Made by a program: the position numbers and the translations under genes. Source: DASXZH01 sp036502005 (GTDB lineage Bacteria > Armatimonadota > Fimbriimonadia > Fimbriimonadales > Fimbriimonadaceae). From it: a stretch of 20,692 bases of DNA. The DNA lies in assembly GCA_036502005.1 (NCBI GenBank), contig DASXZH010000009.1:1-20692 (forward strand), written 5' to 3'. The notes beneath the pieces were generated by a model, which was given only the letters and a program-made list of their open reading frames with translations, had not been told where the DNA came from and did no database searches. Positions 14,955 to 20,692 of this stretch are shown here, in pieces; position 1 is the stretch's first letter, and every line of letters begins with the position of its first letter.

Positions 14955-16157
14955 CTAGCGGGCGGTTGCGAGTTGAGCGGTGAGCACGTTTTCAAAGATG
15001 CTCAGGGCCTTCTGAACTTCTGCTGCGTTGACCGTTAGGGGTGGAACCAGACGGAGGGTCCACTCATCGGTGGCATTAGTGATCAGGCCCAGATCGAGTG
15101 CCTGAGCCACTACGTCGCGGGCGATCGGCTTGGATAGCCTAATGCCAATCATGAGTCCGCTTCCTCGCGTTTCCTCAACGATGGGCCCCAGCTTCTTAAA
15201 TCCGCTCTGCAAGAGATTGCCCATCTCAATCGCATTCTCAAGCAGGTTCTCCTTTTCTATCGTTTCCAGAACGGCAAGGCCCGTGCAAGTCGAAATTGGA
15301 TTGCCACCATAGGTGCTGCCATGGTCTCCCGGCTTTAGGATGTGGGCGGCATCGCCTCGCGTAAGACAAGCCCCAACCGGCAGGCCTCCTCCTAGGGCTT
15401 TGGCCAGGCATAGGATATCGGGCTCTACGCCCAAGTGTTGAAAAACAAACCAATGGCCGGTTCGGCCGAGGCCGCATTGGACTTCATCAACGATCAAGAG
15501 CGCATTGTGTTTGTAAGCTAAGTCTCTTGCCTCACGCGCGTATTCTGCGGTTACCGGCATAACGCCTCCCTCGCCTTGAATGGGCTCAAAGGTGAAAGCA
15601 GCCGTTTTATCGCTAAATGCATTTCGGAGGGCAGCTACGTCGTTAATCGGAACCGATTTGAAGTTGGGAAGCAAGGGTTTGAAAGGATCCTGGTAGCGAG
15701 GCTGCGCGGTGGCAGACAGGCTGCCCAGACTCCGGCCATGAAAACTATTGTTGAGAGAAATTATCTCGTAGTCGCCGTCGGGTCGCTTGGCTAAGCCATG
15801 CTTTTTGGCTATTTTAAGCGCTGTTTCGTTCGCCGTCGTGCCATCGGTGGTGAAAAACACCTTGTCCATCCCGCTGATCTCGCACAGTTTCTTAGCCAAA
15901 CGAGCCTGTGGTTCAGTAACGAGATAGTTGGAGGTATGCAGCAGGGTTTGGGCCTGTTCGGTAATCGCTTTTACGACAGCCGGATGGCAGTGGCCCAGTT
16001 GGCAAACAGCGATACCGGCCAGAAAATCGAGATACTCTTTGCCGTTTTCATCATAGAGGTAACAGCCTTTGCCGCGCACGAAAACTCCGGGCATTCGCTT
16101 GTAGGTGTGAAGGACGTATTTCTCGTCGAGCGCCTGGATATTTTCATTGGATAACAT
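14955..16157 (-). CDS. argD: Acetylornithine aminotransferase
   Basis: This 400-residue class III PLP aminotransferase is of normal length. It converts N-acetylglutamate semialdehyde to N-acetylornithine in arginine synthesis and may also serve lysine synthesis. Visible features: GIAVCQLGHCHPAVV (48-62), the phosphate-binding stretch TTDGTTANETALK (103-115), FHGRSLGSLSAT (139-150), D224 in LIVDEVQCGLGRTG, PLP lysine K253 in LAKALGGGLPVGA, and HGSTYGGNP. The usual NSGAEANE is here TDGTTANE, a modest variation. GGAGGTG lies 12 bases before the ATG, a little far. No other arginine gene is adjacent. Related ornithine or GABA transaminases are possible, but the residue pattern fits ArgD. Confidence 0.9.
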   Translation of the reverse strand: MLSNENIQALDEKYVLHTYKRMPGVFVRGKGCYLYDENGKEYLDFLAGIAVCQLGHCHPAVVKAITEQAQTLLHTSNYLVTEPQARLAKKLCEISGMDKVFFTTDGTTANETALKIAKKHGLAKRPDGDYEIISLNNSFHGRSLGSLSATAQPRYQDPFKPLLPNFKSVPINDVAALRNAFSDKTAAFTFEPIQGEGGVMPVTAEYAREARDLAYKHNALLIVDEVQCGLGRTGHWFVFQHLGVEPDILCLAKALGGGLPVGACLTRGDAAHILKPGDHGSTYGGNPISTCTGLAVLETIEKENLLENAIEMGNLLQSGFKKLGPIVEETRGSGLMIGIRLSKPIARDVVAQALDLGLITNATDEWTLRLVPPLTVNAAEVQKALSIFENVLTAQLATAR

Positions 16158-16257
16158 TCGATGATTTTACACCTCCGAAGGGCCCTGAAAGCGGCTCAAA
16201 CGCGCTTTGCGGTTTCTGAGAGAATCCTCAGCTTGAAAAGAAAAAGTGACAAGACTG

Positions 16258-16287
16258 TTGCCAAAACACTGTACTGCAACGTATCAT
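16258..16287 (+). promoter_or_regulatory. Possible sigma-70 promoter of the small lipoprotein gene
   Basis: TTGCCA and TATCAT are separated by 18 bases in the 271-bp gap between argD and the lipoprotein gene. Transcription from here would give a leader of about 135 bases, containing the hairpins described at 16371-16422. Predicted by eye only. Confidence 0.4.
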
Positions 16288-16370
16288 AAACTGATACCGT
16301 CTTATAGGTCAATTGGCATAGCATTCGTGCAAGAGAAGCAAGTGGGTGAGTGCCGAGGTATAAAAAGACC

Positions 16371-16422
16371 TGCGAGGCGTATCTCGCATGTTTATGCATA
16401 AACAGCGAACACTGGAGGTGTT
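16371..16422 (+). promoter_or_regulatory. Three adjacent hairpins in the lipoprotein leader
   Basis: TGCGAG/CTCGCA (16371-16388) is followed without a gap by the perfect 16-base palindrome TGTTTATGCATAAACA (16389-16404). Then AACAC/GTGTT (16408-16422) holds the Shine-Dalgarno GGAG in its loop. Stacked stems directly before a strong ribosome binding site could stabilise the mRNA or gate translation. The palindrome could instead be a protein-binding operator. Confidence 0.6.
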
Positions 16423-16428
16423 TTGGAT

Positions 16429-16641
16429 ATGAAGAAAGTTTTGGCTTTACTTTTGGTAGTTAGTGCTATCGGTTTTGTAATCGGCGGCTGCAACAAGGGT
16501 GCAGATGATGCAAATGCTCCCGCAACGACAGCGACCACCGGCGGCGCAGCTACGGCTGGCACGGCTGGTACCGCTGGCGCTCCTGCGGCTGGAACTGCTG
16601 GTACGGCTGGCACAGCCGGTACGGCAACAACTGGTGGCTAA
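16429..16641 (+). CDS. Small Ala/Thr/Gly-rich lipoprotein
   Basis: The ATG at 16429 follows GGAGGTG and gives 70 residues. A signal (KKVLALLLVVSAIGFVIGG) ends at lipobox IGGC, so C21 should be lipidated and the mature part surface- or periplasm-exposed. The rest, from about residue 28, is almost only Ala, Thr, Gly and a few Pro, with repeated Thr-Ala-Gly units. Such a tail would be flexible and uncharged, perhaps a spacer or cell-wall-associated polymer; no family is recognised. The gene has its own structured leader and a strong terminator, so it is a single-gene transcript and possibly highly expressed. Confidence 0.8.
   Translation: MKKVLALLLVVSAIGFVIGGCNKGADDANAPATTATTGGAATAGTAGTAGAPAAGTAGTAGTAGTATTGG
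16552..16626 (+). repeat. Degenerate 9-bp coding repeat (Thr-Ala-Gly)
   Basis: Units of the form ACGGCTGGY recur through the 3' half of the lipoprotein gene, interrupted by a Pro-containing segment. Third-base variation among units shows they are kept as protein sequence and are not recent perfect copies. Length variation between strains by slippage is plausible. Confidence 0.7.
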
Positions 16642-16657
16642 CACCAACTAGAACTTT

Positions 16658-16692
16658 GGCCCCGGGGTTCACCCTGGGGCCGATTTTAATTT
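16658..16692 (+). terminator. Intrinsic terminator of the lipoprotein gene
   Basis: GGCCCC-G-GGG pairs with CCC-T-GGGGCC around a TTCA loop (16658-16681), followed by the T-rich ATTTTAATTT. It begins 17 bases after the stop codon. The other strand reads into the end of the TPR gene, so it may also serve that side, though the upstream A-rich side is weaker. Confidence 0.85.
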
Positions 16693-16693
16693 A

Positions 16694-17176
16694 CTAGTCT
16701 CCGAAATGAGCTTCGTGGACTTCCTGCGGCTTGGGCAAATTCTTTAACAGCCTCACGCAGGTGTTCCACCGAAGCAGCGCCGCGTCGTTACCCGCTGGGC
16801 GGATTTCCTGGGCCTTTGAGAAGGCATCCATGGCTCGGTGCAGCCAGTCGTGCACGAGATTAATGTTTTGGTGTTCGTGCCATTTCGCCCGAGCCCAGCG
16901 CTCCATAAGGACGCCTGAGAAATATTGCTTCTCATACGGATCGGATAACTGGGAAGCCAACTGCTGAGCGTGCTGAAGGGTGGCTGATTTATGCCTTCCA
17001 AACTGGTCGCTAATTGCGAGCAGCATGATTCGAGTTGCCAGTTGGTTTTTGGGATCGATGTCGAGGACGTCTTGGCAGATGCTTTCCGCCTGTTCCGATT
17101 CGTTCAGCAGCCGATAGCGTTCCGCTAACTCCAAGGCACTGGGGATGCCTTCCGGGGTGATCCTCTTAAGTTCCAT
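16694..17176 (-). CDS. TPR-like protein coupled to sdhB
   Basis: This 160-residue helical protein has at least one tetratricopeptide-like repeat near the start (ALELAERYRLLNESEQAESICQDVLDIDPKN region, about 14-44) and a second helical pair ending AFSKAQEIRPAGNDAALLRWN (about 117-137). It has no signal peptide or catalytic motif. The ATG lies inside the last codons of sdhB, overlapping by 11 bp, so it is probably translated together with the succinate dehydrogenase. A role in complex II assembly or partner binding is possible but only inferred from position; a generic scaffold protein is equally likely. Confidence 0.78.
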   Translation of the reverse strand: MELKRITPEGIPSALELAERYRLLNESEQAESICQDVLDIDPKNQLATRIMLLAISDQFGRHKSATLQHAQQLASQLSDPYEKQYFSGVLMERWARAKWHEHQNINLVHDWLHRAMDAFSKAQEIRPAGNDAALLRWNTCVRLLKNLPKPQEVHEAHFGD

Positions 17177-17921
17177 TCTTCTTTTTCCCTAGCCCTCTAA
17201 AGAGCATGGCGATGGGGTCGTAATAGGCATCGACGACACGCTCCTTGAGGGGGATGATCGCGTTATCGGTGATTTTAATGCTTTCGGGACAAACCACCGT
17301 GCAGCATTTGGTGATGTTGCAGTAACCGATGCCATCCTGGTTTTTGAGTTCTTCTAGTCGGTCTTCCACGTCCAGGGGGTGCATCTCTAGCGCGGCTGCG
17401 TAGACGAAGAATCTCGGCCCAATAAACTCGGCTTGCTTATCGTGCTCCCTTAAAACGTGGCAGACGTTTTGGCACAGAAAACACTCGATGCACTTGCGGA
17501 ATTCCTGAACGCGCTCAACGTCGACCTGGTCAATCGTCCAAGTGCCATCGGCGTTGTCTGGTTTTCGTGGCTTAAAAGGCTTTATCTTTTTCTTGACTTC
17601 ATAGTTCCAGGAGACATCGGTCACGAGGTCTTTTATGTGCGGGAAAGCCTTCATAGGCTCAACCGTGATCGGTTGAGTGGTGTCGATTTCGCTTAGACGG
17701 CTCATACACATGAGCCTCGGCTTGCCGTTAACCTCGGCGCTGCAGGAGCCGCATTTGCCCGCCTTGCAGTTCCAGCGAACGGCCATATCGTTGGACTGTT
17801 CGGCTTGTATTTGAAGAACTGCGTCGAGCACCACCATTCCTTCGCTTATCTCGGCTTCGTGGTCTTCGAACTGGCCCTGTCCTTTCTCGCCGCGAAAGAT
17901 GCGGAATGTTGCTTTCGGCAT
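17166..17921 (-). CDS. sdhB: Succinate dehydrogenase iron-sulphur subunit
   Basis: The 251-residue subunit carries the electron relay of complex II. [2Fe-2S] ligands are C52, C57, C60 and C72 (CKAGKCGSC then MC). The remaining clusters use C144, C147, C150, C154 (CIECFLCQNVC), C201, C207 and C211 (CNITKCCTVVCP); C206 is an extra cysteine next to C207. The chosen ATG overlaps the last base of the sdhA stop (TGATG), with AGGAG eleven bases upstream. An open frame extends 40 codons further upstream inside sdhA, but that part is out-of-frame coding sequence of sdhA. Confidence 0.95.
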   Translation of the reverse strand: MPKATFRIFRGEKGQGQFEDHEAEISEGMVVLDAVLQIQAEQSNDMAVRWNCKAGKCGSCSAEVNGKPRLMCMSRLSEIDTTQPITVEPMKAFPHIKDLVTDVSWNYEVKKKIKPFKPRKPDNADGTWTIDQVDVERVQEFRKCIECFLCQNVCHVLREHDKQAEFIGPRFFVYAAALEMHPLDVEDRLEELKNQDGIGYCNITKCCTVVCPESIKITDNAIIPLKERVVDAYYDPIAMLFRGLGKKKNGT

Positions 17922-19735
17922 CAGTTCTTCATCTCCTCGACGATAGCCTCTTGCTCGGCGGTCATTTTCTGAACCGGCACGTGCTCCACATCCATCTCTC
18001 CTTTTGGACCCTTGCGAACGACGATGTTCAGCTTGGCCCACTTTTCGCTCTTTTCTTCGAAATCGGTTCGGAAATGGGCGCCACGGCTTTCTTGACGATC
18101 AATCGCAGACCGGGTGACTGCTTCCGAAATCGTGATAAGATTTTTCAGGTCCATGGCCGTGTGCCATCCAGGATTGAACTCCCGGTTGCCGCTAACGCTT
18201 ACGTGTTTTAGCCGGTCTTTGAGTTTTGCTAACTCGGGGATAGCCGATTCAAGTTCATTGTGAAGCCGCACAATGCCCACGTTGTGCTGCATCATCTCTT
18301 GCAGGTCCTTCTGGATCTTGAACGGGTTTTCGCCGTCAGGATTCCCGAAGGGCTCCAGGCAATCGGCGATGATCTTGTCGATCTCTTTGTCGTCCGTTTT
18401 GCCTTCGGCGGTTCCTTTTGCGTATGCCGCAGCATGCTCACCCGCGAGTTTTCCAAAAACTAAAAGATCGGAGAGGGAGTTGCCACCAAGGCGGTTTGCG
18501 CCATGCAATCCGCAAGCGCACTCGCCCGCCGCGAACAATCCGGGAACGGTGGACATTTGCGAATCGGGATCGACCCGGATCCCGCCCATCACGTAGTGTG
18601 TCGTCGGCCCAATCTCCATCGCCTCTTTCGTGATATCGATATCGGCAAGCTCTTTAAACTGGTGGTACATGCCGGGCAGCTTTTTCTTGATGTGCTCCTC
18701 GGAGTTCGGGATCTTTTCTTTAATCCAGGAAATATCCAGGAAAACTCCGCCATGGGGGCTTCCGCGGCCCTCTTTTACTTCCCGAACGATGCACCGAGCA
18801 ACGTGGTCGCGCGTGAGAAGCTCCGGCGGACGCCGGGCATCCTTGTCGCCCGTAACGTATCGCCAACCTTCTTCTTCTGAGTCGGCCGTTTGCGGCTTGT
18901 AGTTGTCGGGAATGTCATCGAACATGAACCGGCGGCCTTCTTTATTTCTAAGGACTCCGCCTTCACCTCTCACGCCCTCGGTAACGAGGATCCCCGCCAC
19001 GCTGGGTGGCCAAACCATACCGGTGGGGTGGAACTGTATGAACTCCATGTCCTGCAAATCAGCGCCAGCATCGTAGGCGAGCACGTGGCCATCGGCCGTG
19101 TATTCCCAGCTATTGCTTGTGATTTTGTAGGCCTTGCCGATGCCGCCCGTTGCCAGCACAATGGCTTTCGCCTTAAAAAGGACAAACTTGCCGTGCTCTC
19201 GGAAGTATCCAAGAGCGCCAGAAATGCGATCCCCATCTTTGAGCAGGCTCACGATGGTGCATTCCATGTAGAAATCGATGCCCTTGTGAATGCCGTGATC
19301 TTGTAGGGTGCGGATCATTTCCAATCCGGTTCTATCACCCACGTGGGCTAACCTGGGATAGCGGTGCCCACCAAAGTTGCGCTGTAGTATGCGACCCTCT
19401 TTGGTCCGGTCGAACAGCGCTCCCCACGCTTCTAACTCGAGAACCCTTTCCGGAGCTTGTTGGGCATGAAGCTCGGCCATGCGAGGGCTGTTTAGATATT
19501 GCCCGCCGCGCATGGTGTCGGCGAAATGAACACGCCAATTGTCTCGATCATCTACATTGCCGATTGAGGCGGCCACTCCGCCTTCCGCCATAACGGTGTG
19601 GGCCTTGCCCAAAAGCGACTTGCAAACAACGCCAACCTTTACGCCGTCGCTGGAAGCTTCTATGGCAGCTCTCAAGCCAGCGCCGCCCGCGCCGATCACG
19701 AGCACATCGTGATCGTGGACCTCGATGGTTGGCAT
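17921..19735 (-). CDS. sdhA: Succinate dehydrogenase flavoprotein subunit
   Basis: This 604-residue subunit oxidises succinate to fumarate at the cytoplasmic face of the membrane. Seen: dinucleotide fold VIGAGGAGLRAA (13-24), H46 in KAHTVMAEGG (the residue that carries FAD covalently in this family), QFHPTGM with H236, RGEGG (256-260), R314 in RDHVARCIV, H380 in THYVMGGIRVD, and GECACGLHGANRLGGNSL with R415. It follows sdhC with no gap (stop then start) and runs into sdhB. Fumarate reductase cannot be excluded from sequence alone, but all genes in this operon suit an aerobic succinate dehydrogenase. Confidence 0.96.
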   Translation of the reverse strand: MPTIEVHDHDVLVIGAGGAGLRAAIEASSDGVKVGVVCKSLLGKAHTVMAEGGVAASIGNVDDRDNWRVHFADTMRGGQYLNSPRMAELHAQQAPERVLELEAWGALFDRTKEGRILQRNFGGHRYPRLAHVGDRTGLEMIRTLQDHGIHKGIDFYMECTIVSLLKDGDRISGALGYFREHGKFVLFKAKAIVLATGGIGKAYKITSNSWEYTADGHVLAYDAGADLQDMEFIQFHPTGMVWPPSVAGILVTEGVRGEGGVLRNKEGRRFMFDDIPDNYKPQTADSEEEGWRYVTGDKDARRPPELLTRDHVARCIVREVKEGRGSPHGGVFLDISWIKEKIPNSEEHIKKKLPGMYHQFKELADIDITKEAMEIGPTTHYVMGGIRVDPDSQMSTVPGLFAAGECACGLHGANRLGGNSLSDLLVFGKLAGEHAAAYAKGTAEGKTDDKEIDKIIADCLEPFGNPDGENPFKIQKDLQEMMQHNVGIVRLHNELESAIPELAKLKDRLKHVSVSGNREFNPGWHTAMDLKNLITISEAVTRSAIDRQESRGAHFRTDFEEKSEKWAKLNIVVRKGPKGEMDVEHVPVQKMTAEQEAIVEEMKN

Positions 19736-20497
19736 TTAGAGGATCCTCCAATCGTGCCAAGTGCCCATGGAGACCAATCGCACGTAAATGTCGGCAAATC
19801 CCACCATAAAGAGGCTTAGCCAGGCAAATAGCATGTGCTTTTTATTAAGGCCGCTTACGCAGCTATAGCAGGCAAGGCTTACCGGCTTTCTGCCAAGGCA
19901 GTCCCGGCGCCCGCCGATAAGATGCCGCAGCGAGTGGCAGGAAAAGGTGTAGCAGGTAAGCAGGCTGGTGTTTATCAGAAGGACGAGGGTTCCCACCCCG
20001 ATGCCAAAATGGCCGTCGAAGTCGAAGGCTACGATAACATCCCGCCAAAGGAAAATGAGGAAGATCAGCGCCGCGTAAAAGAAATAACGGTGAACGTTTT
20101 GTGCAATGAGCGGCCATCCGTGCTCGCCCGTAAAGCCCTTTCTCGGCTCGCTGACGCCGCAAGCGGGCGGATCGGCCCAAAAAGCCTTGTAGTACGCGCC
20201 ACGGTAGTAGTAGCACGTAAATCTAAACAGCGCCGGGAAGGGAAGAATGAAAAGCGCCGGCGAGAAAGGCAGCCAATGGGGAAACCATCCTGGCCGGTTC
20301 GTAATTACTTCAGGTGAATAAAAAGGGGATAAATAGGGCCCCCACCGGTAATGGTTTCCCTGAAGCGCCGCCCACGTCGAGTACACGATGAAGGAGGCGA
20401 AGACGATGAAGGTGACGGCAGGAGTAAGCCACCACGCATCGCGGCGCGAAGTTACTCCAAAGCCCCGTCGCTTTAGTGCGGTTGCCGGTTTGGCCAC
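19736..20497 (-). CDS. sdhC: Succinate dehydrogenase membrane anchor, large single-subunit type
   Basis: The 253-residue protein has about five hydrophobic helices (about 23-45, 78-95, 136-155, 166-186, 222-243), so one protein replaces the usual SdhC/SdhD pair, as in some actinobacterial enzymes. H136 (NVHRYFF), H188 and H192 (CHSLRHLIGG) are candidate haem b ligands. It would bind quinone and anchor SdhAB. The start is GTG at 20497; no Shine-Dalgarno is seen, but TAGAAT (20504-20509) lies six bases upstream, at the right distance for a leaderless transcript (inference). Identification rests on operon position, topology and the histidine pattern. Confidence 0.85.
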   Translation of the reverse strand: MAKPATALKRRGFGVTSRRDAWWLTPAVTFIVFASFIVYSTWAALQGNHYRWGPYLSPFYSPEVITNRPGWFPHWLPFSPALFILPFPALFRFTCYYYRGAYYKAFWADPPACGVSEPRKGFTGEHGWPLIAQNVHRYFFYAALIFLIFLWRDVIVAFDFDGHFGIGVGTLVLLINTSLLTCYTFSCHSLRHLIGGRRDCLGRKPVSLACYSCVSGLNKKHMLFAWLSLFMVGFADIYVRLVSMGTWHDWRIL

Positions 20498-20553
20498 CCA
20501 AGCATTCTACATGGCGAGGTTAGGTGATTTCCAAATATCTAATCGAAAATCAA

Positions 20554-20575
20554 GGCATTATGGGGTTTTTTGTGG
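20554..20575. repeat. Possible terminal inverted repeat of the insertion sequence
   Basis: The GGCATTATGGGGTTTTTTGTGG stretch covers the stop codon of the transposase fragment and marks where its similarity ends, so it probably lies at the element end. The other end is outside the window, so neither the inverted pair nor the target duplication can be checked. Confidence 0.35.
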
Positions 20576-20692
20576 GTTGAGATTGAGTCTCCCCAGGAAA
20601 AAGAGAATGGCCACTCTGAACCCTTGGAAGGTTCTGAAGCCTCTGGCTGCGAATTTCACTTCTTGGATCAAGGCATTTGTGCCTTCTGCTGC
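20558..20692 (-). mobile_element. ISL3-like transposase, C-terminal end (partial)
   Basis: Translating the minus strand from the window edge gives 44 residues ending in TAA at 20558-20560, including EGTNALIQEVKFAARGFRTF and then FRVAILFFLGRL. This EG-x-N ... K ... ARGFR ... FR-x-AI pattern is the C-terminal signature of ISL3-family DDE transposases, placed after the catalytic glutamate. The rest of the gene is outside the window, so intactness is unknown. It ends 60 bp upstream of the sdhC start and reads towards sdhC. Confidence 0.8.

Noticed and set aside
16196..16399. Minus-strand 67-codon open frame upstream of the lipoprotein gene
   Set aside because: No ribosome binding site or domain, and it covers the predicted promoter and hairpins.
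16392..16613. Minus-strand Ala/Val/Pro-rich open frame
   Set aside because: It is the reverse reading of the Thr-Ala-Gly coding repeat; the plus strand has the lipobox, ribosome binding site and terminator.
17922..18041. Upstream extension of sdhB by 40 codons
   Set aside because: It lies inside sdhA in another frame and has basic, low-quality composition; the coupled ATG at 17921 has a Shine-Dalgarno.

Overview
This is a bacterial chromosomal window. Gene density is high, most genes lie on the minus strand, neighbouring genes often overlap by a few bases, and TTG and GTG starts are used alongside ATG. The mix of a solitary flagellin, lipoproteins, a YHYH-domain secreted protein, a succinate dehydrogenase with one large membrane anchor, and an AddAB-like pair would suit an environmental bacterium from a poorly sampled phylum. 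Armatimonadota/Fimbriimonadia is my guess, but nothing here proves it. There is no rRNA, tRNA, CRISPR array or phage module.

Layout. 1-485: no convincing gene, but several hairpins. 486-2015 (-): secreted YHYH-domain protein. 2082-3143 (+): membrane class III nucleotidyl cyclase. 3130-4323 (-): PDZ/S41-type peptidase, overlapping the cyclase tail to tail. 4371-5491 (+): orphan, divergent ribosomal protein L1, then a small lipoprotein. 5568-6056 (+): type II toxin-antitoxin locus whose ParE-like toxin carries a frameshift. 6053-12116 (-): operon addB-like, addA-like, carbon-nitrogen hydrolase. 12273-12887 (+): two-TM protein with a possible PH-like tail. 12929-14368 (-): flagellin with a hairpin-containing upstream region. 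14538-14954 (+): unknown protein. 14955-16157 (-): argD. 16429-16641 (+): 70-residue Ala/Thr/Gly-rich lipoprotein behind a hairpin-rich leader, followed by a good intrinsic terminator. 16694-20497 (-): sdhC-sdhA-sdhB-TPR operon. 20558-20692 (-): C-terminal end of an ISL3-like transposase, running off the window.

Most unusual points. (1) In the AddAB-like pair, AddA keeps all helicase motifs but has no nuclease domain. AddB keeps the four Fe-S cysteines but seems to have lost both its Walker A motif and the nuclease catalytic residues, so the pair reads as a one-motor recombination translocase without a nuclease. (2) The L1 protein sits away from other ribosomal genes and lacks the usual conserved GPRG-x-MPNPK segment. 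(3) The ParE-like toxin is repaired by removing a single G. (4) The small lipoprotein has stacked hairpins upstream, one of which holds the ribosome binding site in its loop. (5) An insertion sequence ends 60 bp upstream of the sdh operon.

Functional links. SdhCAB form respiratory complex II, and the TPR gene is translationally coupled to sdhB. AddB, AddA and the hydrolase are probably co-transcribed, but the hydrolase is probably metabolic rather than part of DNA repair. The other genes look like independent units.
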